Shown: positions 8,532-19,865 of the stretch, piece after piece
How the letters are laid out: each line of letters starts with the position of its first letter
Numbering within the stretch: the first letter of the stretch is position 1
NCBI RefSeq assembly: GCF_031583595.1
Contig: NZ_CP134145.1
Coordinates: forward strand, 2,294,001 to 2,358,000
DNA length: 64,000 nucleotides
DNA from: Thalassotalea psychrophila
GTDB lineage: Bacteria > Pseudomonadota > Gammaproteobacteria > Enterobacterales > Alteromonadaceae
Direction of reading: 5' to 3'
Notes under the pieces: model-generated
The model's database searches: none
What the model saw: only the letters and a program-made list of their open reading frames with translations
Told to the model about the DNA's origin: nothing
Position numbers and translations under genes: made by a program

Positions 8532-11054
8532 TTAATCCAGTTTCAGTGGACTACGCGCTACACCGGTTGGCGCCGGATTATAAACATGACGCCAATTTTT
8601 GGTCACTGAGTGTTTAAGGATTTTTGCCACCATGGCAGGTGCAAACAGCGAGGAGTAGTGTTTATTATGGTGATACACATGCATAAAGTTCTCAAATGCT
8701 ACGGGATCATAGTGAGTGGCATCCATCACCTGATCTACGTACCAGTTAATCACCGGCGTAAATATTGGGCGTTTGCCTTCTACATGCGGAAAACGATAGT
8801 TTTGCTCCCCCAAAACAAACCAAATACTATCAACAAGCTTACTCGCCTGCTTATAGTGATATGCCGGCAGACCGGTTAGCGAAGATTTAGATTTAACCAG
8901 AGCTTCACCCAATAATTCAACTTCTTTCGCTGCCTTGGTCATGCCCGCGCCGGAAACAGGATCGGCACTGGCAAAAGCATCACCGACACATACAAAGCCC
9001 TCTGGCACACTGTTCATCTCTTCGTAGTGATTACGAACCATGGTGGGATAATTAAAACTCTCCGGTTCGGTGATGGGCTCACAAGCATTAACCAGCTCAT
9101 ATATATGAGGCTGCGCTAAGCCCTTAGTCACTGCCTTAAAAGCCGCATGGTCTCGCGGGACCTGATCACAGAATAACTGAATAGTCGTTACCAGCAGGGT
9201 AGAGCCGTCACCATAGAAGCCGGCATAGCCCATATCGGTTTCCTGCGGGCGATGATTGGCGATTGCCATAACAGTGAAGTCGCTGTTACGCAGATGCTCG
9301 GGAACACGATAGAGGACAGTGGTATAGAGGCAATTGAGCTCCATATGACTTTCTCTAGGAAGGCTGTAACCGTGGCTGTTCAACAGCGCGGGAAGTGGCG
9401 TATTTTTACCGCTGGCATCAACTACTAGATCTGCTTCTAAGGTATAGTTTTCAACTTTAGGGTTAAGTCCTTCCTTGAGAACGACGCCGGTGATGCGATT
9501 GCTCGGCTGATCAATAAGCACATCTTCTACCTTGGCGTTATAACGATAATCAATAGACGGCGTTTTTTCTAACTGTTGACGCATTACGCCTTCTAGCAGG
9601 CTGCGGCGACCGGCGCACACGCTAATGCCACTGTCATAAACAACCTTCCAGCCGTCATTGGTATACATGCGATAGTCACGCGAGGCATCAACCACATTGC
9701 CGCCGGCCTTGGCGAAGTCATCGGTATAATCGGGAAACAAGTCATTGACCACGCGCTGTCCACCTTGCAGCAGGTGATGGGCGTGATGCGCCTGACTGGT
9801 ACTGGGACGGTATATCTCTGTTTCCATTGGGTGATGGCTGTCGCGCTCAAGTACCGTCACCTTGTCAAAAAATTTAGATAACGTTTTAGCAGCCATCATA
9901 CCGGCCATACTGCCACCGATAACCACCGCGTGGCGATGAAACTTAGTGCCACTTTTTTTCGGAATTTCAGCACGGTATTTAGGCTTGACCGGTGGAACAG
10001 CAATGCGACCATCACGACCGCTGGCGGCGAATTTTTCATGATAAAGCTTAAATCCGGTAAAAGTTTTATCAGTAATTTCCTTGTCAGCAAACCACTTTTG
10101 CACGCCATCAATCATCAAAGGTGGACCACACAGATAAACATCACAATTGCCGTCATGCAAATCAACATCGACTAACAAATCAGTGACAAATCCTGTTTTT
10201 CCCTGCCATTCACTATTACCCTCTGCAACAGCACAAAGTAAGCGGAAGTGGGGTAATTGGCGTCCAAGAGACTCAATTTCATCAAGCAGACACAAATCTT
10301 CTGGTTTAGCTGCACCATAAAGCAAATTAACTGGATGTTGACATTTTTCATCTACCAACTGACGTAGCTGTGAGACGATAGCTGACAGACCAGTACCTCC
10401 CGCCACTAATACAACGGGGCGCTTGACATCTCGTAGATAAAAAGCACCACCACCACGGCGCAACAACAGGCGGTCACCCAATTCCACTCTATCTCGTAAA
10501 TAACTACTCATTATGCCATTCGCTGACTTTGGTAAAATGCGCAGCAGCAAGTCAATGTTGTTTGCTGCATTTGGTAAATTTACAAAAGAATAGCTGCGCC
10601 AGCTCTCGGTACCCGGTACTTTAATATCTATGTACTGTCCTGCTTGAAAATCCAACTGTTGTAACAGTTCTACCTGCAGACTCAGCAGTACCGCGCCATC
10701 AGCAACTGGCGTCAGTTTGGCAACCGATGCCATAAATGGTGTATCATCGCTGGGTTGGCAAATCCTGGCAGAAAAATCAAAGCTAAACTCGGCATCCCCC
10801 TGAAGAGTCAATTGACAAGGGAGGATCCTGCCACGTTCTTTATCACTGGTGGTCAAAGCTATAGCCTGACCTGACAGCGTTACCTTACCGCTCTTGCAGT
10901 TACCCAGACAACTGCCACAAGTACCTTCTCGGCAACTATTGGGTAGATTAATATCTTGTCTTTGTGCAGCTTCAAGTAGAGTTTCATCGTGCTTTACCGT
11001 TATTTCTGCTTGGCTATGGTCACTGAAATTCAATGTGGCTTTACAACTTGCCAT
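8532..11054 (-). CDS. Fused [2Fe-2S] ferredoxin / NAD(P)H reductase / FAD-dependent monooxygenase-like protein
   Basis: This 840-residue protein has three parts. Residues 1-95 are a plant-type ferredoxin with the exact C41-x4-C46-x2-C49-x30-C80 spacing. Residues about 105-345 are a ferredoxin-reductase-like module with the FAD motif RSYS (153-156), a nucleotide-binding GGTG (219-222) and CGPP (309-312). From about 375 there is a separate FAD-dependent oxidoreductase with VVIGGSMAGMMAAK (377-390), VVDASGK near 544 and GDAFASADPVSGAGM (691-705), as in hydroxylase/halogenase/geranylgeranyl-reductase-type flavoproteins. The layout suggests a self-contained oxygenase or reductase fed electrons by its own reductase half. 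The substrate is unknown. It leads a four-gene operon and follows an AraC gene by 170 bp. Confidence 0.88.
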   Translation of the reverse strand: MASCKATLNFSDHSQAEITVKHDETLLEAAQRQDINLPNSCREGTCGSCLGNCKSGKVTLSGQAIALTTSDKERGRILPCQLTLQGDAEFSFDFSARICQPSDDTPFMASVAKLTPVADGAVLLSLQVELLQQLDFQAGQYIDIKVPGTESWRSYSFVNLPNAANNIDLLLRILPKSANGIMSSYLRDRVELGDRLLLRRGGGAFYLRDVKRPVVLVAGGTGLSAIVSQLRQLVDEKCQHPVNLLYGAAKPEDLCLLDEIESLGRQLPHFRLLCAVAEGNSEWQGKTGFVTDLLVDVDLHDGNCDVYLCGPPLMIDGVQKWFADKEITDKTFTGFKLYHEKFAASGRDGRIAVPPVKPKYRAEIPKKSGTKFHRHAVVIGGSMAGMMAAKTLSKFFDKVTVLERDSHHPMETEIYRPSTSQAHHAHHLLQGGQRVVNDLFPDYTDDFAKAGGNVVDASRDYRMYTNDGWKVVYDSGISVCAGRRSLLEGVMRQQLEKTPSIDYRYNAKVEDVLIDQPSNRITGVVLKEGLNPKVENYTLEADLVVDASGKNTPLPALLNSHGYSLPRESHMELNCLYTTVLYRVPEHLRNSDFTVMAIANHRPQETDMGYAGFYGDGSTLLVTTIQLFCDQVPRDHAAFKAVTKGLAQPHIYELVNACEPITEPESFNYPTMVRNHYEEMNSVPEGFVCVGDAFASADPVSGAGMTKAAKEVELLGEALVKSKSSLTGLPAYHYKQASKLVDSIWFVLGEQNYRFPHVEGKRPIFTPVINWYVDQVMDATHYDPVAFENFMHVYHHNKHYSSLFAPAMVAKILKHSVTKNWRHVYNPAPTGVARSPLKLD

Positions 11055-11224
11055 CGTATATTTACTCCCTGGTTTTAATTTATAACCAAGCGAGATAAAT
11101 ATGTGTTGCTTGGTCTACAACCACTATAGGGGGTAAAAATTCGACATTCTTTTATATAAAACAGTCGTTTTTTATATATTTTAACGGTAGTAATACCGAA
11201 TCAGATATCAAAAAATAATTGTTA

Positions 11225-12103
11225 TCAAGGCTTTCGCTTACGAATGCTGGCGGGGGACATGTCGTAATAACGACGAAAGCTGCTGGTCATATGGCTTTGA
11301 CTGCTAAAGCCGGAATTTTCGGCGATTTCTACAATACTAACTGCAGTATTTAGTAACAAATCCCTGGCGTGTTCCAGCCTTAACTGCAATACATAACTGT
11401 GTAATGTTGTTTGCGTAACATCCCGAAAAATTTGCCGAAAATGCGATTGGTGTAACCCTACATGGGCGGCAACATCGGCAGACTTTAACTGCTTATCTAA
11501 GTTAGCCTGAATAAATTTAATGGCTTGCTGCACATAGTTAAATTGGCCTCTGGCTGAATTAAAGGACATAGATTGTGTCGATGCCGTTAACTCAACCCGT
11601 AATAGAGAAATTAACGCCCGGCTAAGCGCAGCAATATGTTCCATGTCGGTGGCTATATCTTCCGATAACTTTGTCAACAATTCTTTGACTAACGCTCCAT
11701 ACAATGAACTGTTTAGGCTTAGTGGTTCAGTAACGCCAGCAAGAGAGTTTTGCAATAATTGCAAAACGTCATCGGTTAAATAGACTAAGGCGAAATCGAG
11801 CGCCCCCTCTATTTGCCAATTGGTTTCTATACCCGTCGGAATTAATGTGGCGGCGCTAGGGAATGACGTTAAATTCTCTGTGGTATCTAGAGAGGTTACT
11901 TTTTTACCGCCAAAATGGATAATCAATATCGGACAATTTATCGGGGGGAGACATTTTGCCTTAATATTACAAATATAGCGCTCTATGCGAAATCGACTTA
12001 CACGATTAGAATCCGAATACTCAATGTCGTGGCACCATAAGGGTTTGGCAGCAATAATCTTTTGTAATATAGCACTGGTATTGACTACTGCTTGATTAAG
12101 CAC
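11225..12103 (-). CDS. AraC-family transcriptional regulator
   Basis: The 292-residue protein has an N-terminal ligand-binding region (about 1-180) and a C-terminal double helix-turn-helix (about 190-290). The latter shows SADVAAHVGLHQSHFRQIF and VEIAENSGFSSQSHMTSSF followed by the family ending DMSPASIRKRKP. It is 170 bp upstream of the fused monooxygenase operon on the same strand, so that operon is its most likely target. The effector is unknown. The N-terminal half has the AraC_binding-like look but no motif that names the ligand. Confidence 0.9.
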   Translation of the reverse strand: MLNQAVVNTSAILQKIIAAKPLWCHDIEYSDSNRVSRFRIERYICNIKAKCLPPINCPILIIHFGGKKVTSLDTTENLTSFPSAATLIPTGIETNWQIEGALDFALVYLTDDVLQLLQNSLAGVTEPLSLNSSLYGALVKELLTKLSEDIATDMEHIAALSRALISLLRVELTASTQSMSFNSARGQFNYVQQAIKFIQANLDKQLKSADVAAHVGLHQSHFRQIFRDVTQTTLHSYVLQLRLEHARDLLLNTAVSIVEIAENSGFSSQSHMTSSFRRYYDMSPASIRKRKP

Positions 12104-12196
12104 CGTGTTTTACTCCATTTAAAAAGTCGATGACAGCACCACTATTATCGACTTTGAGTTAAAAATTTTAAGATCTAAGAAAGCTATCCAATGTAG

Positions 12197-12469
12197 TTAG
12201 CTAGTCTGTTTGGCTTTGAACAGCGGTAACCAATAAACAAAGCCAAACAATAACGTTTGTACGAAGTGCTTAGCTTGGCTCCCTGGAAGTTTTGCCAATT
12301 TTGATTGAAAGAATAAAAATTCACCAATATGAGCAACTGTTAGAGCTAATACAATATAGCTAAGCATTGTTTGATATTGAATTAAAGCAGGAATATATAG
12401 CGTAACGACAGGGGAAATATACAACGCTAACACAAGCAGTTTAATAATCCCTATTATTGAATTTTTCAT
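12197..12469 (-). CDS. Small membrane protein, DUF1145-like
   Basis: This 90-residue protein has two or three hydrophobic segments (about 5-27, 35-55 and a weaker one at 70-85) and a C-terminal FVQTLLFGFVYWLPLF stretch, resembling the short DUF1145 (YhhL-like) membrane proteins. The function of that family is unknown. It starts with MKNS and stands alone between an AraC gene and a Crp-like regulator. The family match is by eye from size and pattern and is uncertain. That it is a real gene is supported by its clean membrane-protein composition. Confidence 0.55.
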   Translation of the reverse strand: MKNSIIGIIKLLVLALYISPVVTLYIPALIQYQTMLSYIVLALTVAHIGEFLFFQSKLAKLPGSQAKHFVQTLLFGFVYWLPLFKAKQTS

Positions 12470-12728
12470 GATTGTCCTATTTTTTGTTTTATCGCTTTGT
12501 ATGAAAATAATGTGTTAAGTTAATCGGTTAACATAGCACTTTTACCAACAGAATGAATCAACAGAACCGAACATAAATATATGCAAAACAGAACCTAGAT
12601 AGAAAAAAATTAATAAACATAGCGATATCACCTGAACTCAGATAAAAATAACTGAAGATATCTCACGGCAAAACACTTAAAATAGCTTAGTTTTATGGGA
12701 ACAGATCTTTTTCAAGGATACAAGTAAA

Positions 12729-13337
12729 ATGCAATTTTCTCACCCTGAATTTGCCACGATATTCGAGGTATTTAACCGTCAGGTTTCTTTTACTGAAGAA
12801 GACTGGCGTTTGTTTGAACCTTGCCTCAAAGTCATTGATGTGGGAGCAAAGCATAATCTGCAAGCCATTGGCGAGCCTGTTACTCACCATTATTTTATTA
12901 TTTCAGGCTTGGTTCGCTGGTTTTATATCACCCCTGATGGTAAAGAGCTAAATAAAGGTTTTTATGGTGAAAATTATATCGCGGGTAATCTCAGTGCCAT
13001 CATTTTAAATGAAGCCAGTAGGTTTGCAATAGAAACACTAGAGCCCTGCAAACTTGTATCAATATCAACCAATATGTTCAAACCATTTGGTCAGTGTTCG
13101 AGCTGGGACAGGTTATTTAATTATAGCTGTCAAATGCTATTGATCCGCAATGAACGAAGGGAAGCCGAATTGTTAACCCTTAGTGCAAAAGATCGCTATT
13201 TGAAATTTATAAAAAATTTCCCCGGCTATATTGACCGTATTCCGCAATATCATGTTGCTGCCTATTTGGGCATAAACCCAGTCTCTTTGTCTAAGTTTAA
13301 AGAACAATGGTTGTCATCTTCCAATCAAGAAAACTAA
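12729..13337 (+). CDS. Crp/Fnr-family transcriptional regulator
   Basis: The 202-residue protein has a cyclic-nucleotide-binding-like beta barrel in residues 20-120 (HHYFIISGLVRWFYITPDGK, then GFYGENYIAGNL). Its short C-terminal helix-turn-helix region (RIPQYHVAAYLGINPVSLSKFK) is the pattern of the short Crp-like regulators. The residues that bind cAMP in classical Crp are not obviously kept, so the signal is unknown. AAGGA precedes the ATG. It is convergent with fadH, with only 27 bases between the stop codons and no visible terminator. Confidence 0.85.
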   Translation: MQFSHPEFATIFEVFNRQVSFTEEDWRLFEPCLKVIDVGAKHNLQAIGEPVTHHYFIISGLVRWFYITPDGKELNKGFYGENYIAGNLSAIILNEASRFAIETLEPCKLVSISTNMFKPFGQCSSWDRLFNYSCQMLLIRNERREAELLTLSAKDRYLKFIKNFPGYIDRIPQYHVAAYLGINPVSLSKFKEQWLSSSNQEN

Positions 13338-13364
13338 CAAACACATTGCTCTATTCTCATCGAT

Positions 13365-15458
<2,094 letters not shown>

Positions 15459-15679
15459 CTAGGATAATCTCAGTAAATGGCTTTGTCGTTAACCTAGGCT
15501 AATTTGAGAAATAATTATTCATCGGGTGTAAAAGTTGTGTGTATTTGTGTAGCAACCACTCCACAATCTATGTGCTTTCGCTACACCTCTGGAAAATAGC
15601 TACAACAATCACAGCAGACCAAGAGGTTGATTAATAGCTTAAATTTAATTTATGTGGTTTTTGAGAAAGTATTTCACCG

Positions 15680-16654
15680 TTATTTAAAAGTATCTTTGGG
15701 TAATATGCCGAATTGTTTTTTATAGGCACTTGAGAAATGACCCAAATGATTATATCCAATTTGATATCCTGCCTGAGTAACCGAACATTTCCCTTGGCTA
15801 ATTAACATCTGAGCTTTTAGCAAACGGTGTTGTTGAAAATACTGGTAAGGAGTCAAATCATATACTTGATGAAATAAGCGTCTGAATTTATCTCGGCCCA
15901 TACCTATTTGAGAACAAATTTGTTCGATAGACAATGGCCGTTTTAGATCTGCTAACATCAGAGTCGCGCCTTGATGCAACAACGTTATGTCAGTATTTTT
16001 AATTTTTGGCATGGACTTACGTTGCGCTAATTGACTAAATACATGGTTGCATATGTTCAAGCTTGAGATAAGAGTTTGCCAATCGTCTAAAAACTCTTCA
16101 TTTTTTTTATCCAGTAATTGTTGAAACTGTAATGATAAGTCTTCATTAAGCTGAAATGCTTTAAACATTGGATCATGTTCGCCAAATAGTTGTGCATTTT
16201 TTTCCATTGTCTGGGCGGGCAAGTTGAGCCAGAATTGTGGTTGTAAACGGATTAAAATCATTTTTATCGGGCCAAGCTTTGCACCAAATAAACTTACCTC
16301 CATCGGGCTATTGTAAACATAGGCAGAGCATGCGCTGTTAACTACAGACTCTGATGACTCTGACACTTGTAAGCTTTGTGATGCGGTTAATAATATTGAC
16401 CACATGATGTCGCCTTGTTCACTTGCTCGGCTAATTGAAAAAGGTTCCTTTATATCGGTTTGCCAGCGCACTATCTCCAAACCGGGTGCAATGTCAAAGC
16501 CCTCAAGCACGCCATGACCATATCGTTCGTTTAGACGATAAAAACAACTTTTCTCTTTGGTTGCTTGTAATTCTTCAGCGATGTGATCCAATAAATCTTC
16601 CAGTCTTTGGCCGGTACTTGCCGAAAATTCAACGCCTGCTTGTTGATCATCCAT
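15680..16654 (-). CDS. AraC-family transcriptional regulator
   Basis: The protein of about 324 residues has a C-terminal double helix-turn-helix (IEQICSQIGMGRDKFRRLF and VTQAGYQIGYNHLGHFSSAY, then GILPKDTF) and an unassigned N-terminal sensing half. The ATG at 16654 is preferred to the in-frame TTG at 16672 because AGGGAG lies 7 bases before that ATG. The type resembles PchR/siderophore-like AraC regulators in its GMGRDKFRRLFHQVYDLTPYQYF stretch, but this does not prove a metal role. It lies upstream of fadH on the same strand and is divergent from the secreted protein at 16884. Either could be the target. Confidence 0.87.
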   Translation of the reverse strand: MDDQQAGVEFSASTGQRLEDLLDHIAEELQATKEKSCFYRLNERYGHGVLEGFDIAPGLEIVRWQTDIKEPFSISRASEQGDIMWSILLTASQSLQVSESSESVVNSACSAYVYNSPMEVSLFGAKLGPIKMILIRLQPQFWLNLPAQTMEKNAQLFGEHDPMFKAFQLNEDLSLQFQQLLDKKNEEFLDDWQTLISSLNICNHVFSQLAQRKSMPKIKNTDITLLHQGATLMLADLKRPLSIEQICSQIGMGRDKFRRLFHQVYDLTPYQYFQQHRLLKAQMLISQGKCSVTQAGYQIGYNHLGHFSSAYKKQFGILPKDTFK

Positions 16655-16883
16655 CGAATAGCTCCCTAACAATTTAACTACTTAGTAGCACTATTTTATA
16701 TCTTATAGAGTAGCACTAATTATTAAATCAGTAATAAAGTGATATTTTTCGCTGTTTTCTGGCCTTAACGTTTTGGTTGTGTGTGGTTATTATAGCTGCA
16801 TCACTTTGAAAGAGAGCACTAACGCTGATTGTAAACACCATTGACGTGATGCTTTTTGTTAAACAATATAGAGAGAACATTTT

Positions 16884-18506
16884 ATGACTTTTACTAAAAC
16901 GATTTTAAGTTTGGCAATTACTTTAGCTGCAACAACTGTTATGGCAAATGACTTACCAATCAACCAGCCTGAAAAAAATCAGTGGCTAATTGATAGTGTT
17001 TACCCTACATCTCATCATAACCCAGCGCAAACTGACGCATCACCAATTGCTGGGCCTTCGGAAGGCAAAGTATTAAAAGCCAGTGATGTTAAAACAATTC
17101 CAGGATTATTTAACTCTCAGCCAGTTGTTAAAAACATTGGTGATCAACGTATATTAATCGAAGGTGGCATACTGGGTTTGCGTAAAATTAATGCAACAGG
17201 CGAGAAGTTTGAAGAAATTTCATTCATGCCTTATCCCGGTTTTGAAAAATATGCTGAAATGGCTACAGAAAGTGAGCTAAATGATATTGTAAAAGAGCTC
17301 GATAAAGCTCGTTCAGCACATGATGATGCTGCGATTTTAAAATTATCTAAGCGCATGCAAGAGATCGGTTTTAGTTTTAGAACTATTGCCAACGGTGTGT
17401 ATCATTTAATTGATAAAGATCATAACCACTATGCGGTTTATGGTGGCGTAAATGTTATTAAGACCACAGATAATGGCGTTGCCGATGCACCACTAAGCAT
17501 AGTTAAAACAGCAGATATTACCGCTTCATTACCTGAAAATTTAAGGAAACAGGTGACTCGAGTTGTTGGAATTGGAATGACCTATGACGGTGATATTGCC
17601 GTAGCTGCTCCTGGCATGATTGCCTTATTAGACCGCGACTTGAATATGAAAGGTTATGTTACTTTCCCAGGAGAGCACGTTGATAACAGTATTGCTATTG
17701 ATGAAACAGGGATCTATGCAGTCACCTCTGAAAATATGTATAAAGTTGTATGGACCGGTGACAAATTATCGTTTGATGAAAAAGACGGTGGTTGGATCAG
17801 CCCGTATGACACCATAGATGCAGAAACTGCATTAAAAATGGGCGCAGCATCACGTGGTAGCGGTACAACACCAGCGTTAATGGGCTTTGGTGATGATGAA
17901 GATAAACTAGTACTTATTTCAGATGCAGACAGAGAAGGGGCTAAATTAGTTGCTTTCTGGAGAGATGAGATCCCGGCGGACTTTAAACAAATTCCAGGCA
18001 CCGACTCTCGCCGTATTGCTGGTGAAATACGTATTGATGTAAGTGACTTAACCGTAGAAACATCGCCTGTGGTAAATGGCTACGGTACAGTATTATTTAA
18101 TGGTGCATATAAAGAACCATCTTCAGCGCTTGGTGATATTTTCGGTAATATGTTTACTGCTGGAGTAACTCGATTAGCGCCAAGAGGTATTCAAAAGTTT
18201 GAATGGGATCCTGAATCAAATACTTTCTCAAAAACGTGGACCGATATTTCTACCGATAACAGTGACTGGATGGTACCAGTAGTATCAGCTAAATCAAACA
18301 TGATATATACCCCTAGTAAAACAGGTTTACGTTATGAATATGTAGGTTTGGATTGGACTACGGGTGAAGTTAAAGCGCGCTGGCCTATGCCAACAACCAG
18401 CAGTCATTATAACTTAAGCTTAGGTATTGCTTATTTCTTAGATGACGGTGATATGATTGTTGGTGGTTACTTTGATACCAAGCGTATTGATTTTAACCGA
18501 AAATAG
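16884..18506 (+). CDS. Secreted protein of unknown function, possible beta-propeller
   Basis: The 540-residue protein has a Sec signal peptide (cleavage near Ala21, VMA|ND). I recognise no named domain. The middle and C-terminal parts contain repeated short strand-turn patterns (GIGMTYDGDIAVAAPGMIAL, SIAIDETGIYAVTSENMYKV, SLGIAYFLDDGDMIVGGYF) that look like blades of a beta-propeller, as in quinoprotein or SMP-30/NHL-like folds. No heme, metal or lipobox motif is clear. GAGAGAAC precedes the ATG. It is divergent from an AraC gene and is followed by a strong terminator, so it is probably a single-gene unit acting in the periplasm. Confidence 0.75.
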   Translation: MTFTKTILSLAITLAATTVMANDLPINQPEKNQWLIDSVYPTSHHNPAQTDASPIAGPSEGKVLKASDVKTIPGLFNSQPVVKNIGDQRILIEGGILGLRKINATGEKFEEISFMPYPGFEKYAEMATESELNDIVKELDKARSAHDDAAILKLSKRMQEIGFSFRTIANGVYHLIDKDHNHYAVYGGVNVIKTTDNGVADAPLSIVKTADITASLPENLRKQVTRVVGIGMTYDGDIAVAAPGMIALLDRDLNMKGYVTFPGEHVDNSIAIDETGIYAVTSENMYKVVWTGDKLSFDEKDGGWISPYDTIDAETALKMGAASRGSGTTPALMGFGDDEDKLVLISDADREGAKLVAFWRDEIPADFKQIPGTDSRRIAGEIRIDVSDLTVETSPVVNGYGTVLFNGAYKEPSSALGDIFGNMFTAGVTRLAPRGIQKFEWDPESNTFSKTWTDISTDNSDWMVPVVSAKSNMIYTPSKTGLRYEYVGLDWTTGEVKARWPMPTTSSHYNLSLGIAYFLDDGDMIVGGYFDTKRIDFNRK

Positions 18507-18528
18507 TCCTTAGCCACTCTGGCTAAAT

Positions 18529-18570
18529 AAACCACAATTCTTTTTAAGGGTTGTGGTTTTTCGTTTTTAT
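18529..18570 (+). terminator. Rho-independent terminator of the secreted-protein gene
   Basis: AAACCACAA and TTGTGGTTT form a perfect 9-bp stem with a 13-base loop. The stem is followed by TTCGTTTTTAT, 22 bases after the stop codon. Confidence 0.8.
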
Positions 18571-18715
18571 GGATGAAAATACTGAAGGTTTTACAGCCAG
18601 ATGAAAAGGGAGCTTCATGAGAGTCATATTCTAATAAATACAGCATCATAATCTGAAAGATTTGGCATTTAGGTTTTTGTATATTTCTCCAGTATTTTAA
18701 GAATTGGAGTCGGCG

Positions 18716-19402
18716 ATGTATCAGTATTTTATTTTAATTTTATCTTTGGTTTGTTTTAACGTTAATGCTCAAAATTTTATCGACCATAAGAAATGGAAGG
18801 TGGGGGTAGGTTCATTATCATTAATGCCTGACATTGACGAGCAGCTTTCTCTAGACGGTGCTCCTCTTTCGGGCATGTCGTTTGAAATAGACACAGTGGA
18901 TAAGCTGGTGTTGTTTACTTCCTATCGTTTTAGTGAAGAACTTTCAATTTCAGCAATGATAACAACACCGATTAAAGCAACCGTAGAACTGCGAACTCCC
19001 ATCTCTACGATAGATGCAATAGATTTTGAGGCATTACCTTTAGCATTGGCGATACAATATTCTCCTGAAGTATTGCGATGGAACAATTTATCACCTTTTA
19101 TTGGCGTTTCACCTATTTATTTGTTGATTCAAAATGAGCAGTTAACCGATGAATTTGATTACCTGGCAAATACAAGCTTTGGCTTAACTAACGGAGAATT
19201 AGCGGTAGACAGTGAATGGAGTATTTTGTGGCAAACAGGCGTGGATTATCATATTAACGATAATTTATCGTTTCGTGCTGTTGTGATGTATTTTTATGGT
19301 GAAACATCAGCGACCGCAAGTTTTGATGATGGTCATCAATTCATTGCTGATATTGATTATAAAGTGCCGGTGTATGCGCTAAGTTTAGATTACAAAATCT
19401 AA
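18716..19402 (+). CDS. OmpW-family outer membrane protein
   Basis: The 228-residue protein starts at the ATG at 18716, 6 bases after GGAG. The in-frame TTG at 18704 includes that ribosome site and is rejected. A signal peptide ends near Ala18 (NVNA|QN). The mature part alternates hydrophobic and polar residues in amphipathic beta strands (KWKVGVGSLSLMPD, ALAIQYSPE, LSPFIGVSPIYLLIQN) and ends in a strand with a terminal aromatic region, as in the eight-stranded OmpW barrel. OmpW/AlkL-like barrels can pass small hydrophobic molecules, which would suit this island, but that role is inferred. It follows the secreted-protein gene on the same strand after a terminator. Confidence 0.7.
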   Translation: MYQYFILILSLVCFNVNAQNFIDHKKWKVGVGSLSLMPDIDEQLSLDGAPLSGMSFEIDTVDKLVLFTSYRFSEELSISAMITTPIKATVELRTPISTIDAIDFEALPLALAIQYSPEVLRWNNLSPFIGVSPIYLLIQNEQLTDEFDYLANTSFGLTNGELAVDSEWSILWQTGVDYHINDNLSFRAVVMYFYGETSATASFDDGHQFIADIDYKVPVYALSLDYKI

Positions 19403-19582
19403 TATCTATAGAAATCAAATAGTAACTTTCTGTATTTATTAACAAGGTGGGATGAACCAGTTGTAGAGTCTGCCATTAGTTTGCTCCTAGAAATGAAATA
19501 CTTTGTTAGCGTTAATTATTGAGCTTTATTTTGTGTCAGTAAAATCAACATTACTGACGGTTTTATAAATGAAAAGTACGCT

Positions 19583-19722
19583 GTCATCATGCGCGAGCCT
19601 AAGCGAGACGCAGGACCGCCTGACGTATGTTGTTGTTCTAAAAAACAATTAAATCAAACCATTATAAGCACGCTATAACTGTAGGAGGTACCGGATGTCG
19701 CTAGGGCTCCTCAGGCATGACG
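19583..19722. repeat. Degenerate inverted pair of short dispersed-type repeats
   Basis: The left part starts GTCATCATGCGCGAGCCTAA and continues GCGAGACGCAGGACC. The right part, read in reverse complement (19722 down to 19687), starts GTCATGCCTGAGGAGCCCTA and continues GCGACATCCGG. Both look like worn copies of the GTCATCCTG...AGCGA...AGGA intergenic repeats common in marine proteobacteria, in inverted orientation. Their local GC is higher than the flanks. The assignment is by pattern memory and is uncertain. Confidence 0.45.
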
Positions 19723-19804
19723 GTGTATATTTTATAGTTTATTTTGACTCCAATATGGCATTAACTGACTCGAACAACAACGAACGATAATATAGCCATA
19801 TAAA

Positions 19805-19834
19805 AATACCACCCTCTGCAAAGAGGGTGGTATT
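19805..19834 (-). terminator. Strong bidirectional terminator at the end of the carboxylase operon
   Basis: A perfect 13-bp stem (AATACCACCCTCT / AGAGGGTGGTATT) with a GCAA loop lies 31 bases after the ligase stop. On the minus strand it is followed by TTTTATATGG. It also suits the plus-strand OmpW-like gene. Confidence 0.85.
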
Positions 19835-19865
19835 TAATAAATATCCTATTTATCTTTTGCTAAAA

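Larger units (their letters stand above)
19403..19865. other. Intergenic region with a degenerate inverted repeat element
   Basis: This 463-bp stretch between the convergent OmpW-like gene and the ligase gene has no credible gene. It holds the inverted repeat element at 19583-19722 and the terminator at 19805-19834. The rest is plain AT-rich sequence. Confidence 0.7.

Noticed and set aside
12193..12207. GTAGTTAGCTAGTC resembling the shared operator
   Set aside because: It overlaps the end of a coding gene, lacks the palindrome and the AATCCCTA element, and does not precede a promoter-like region of a related gene.
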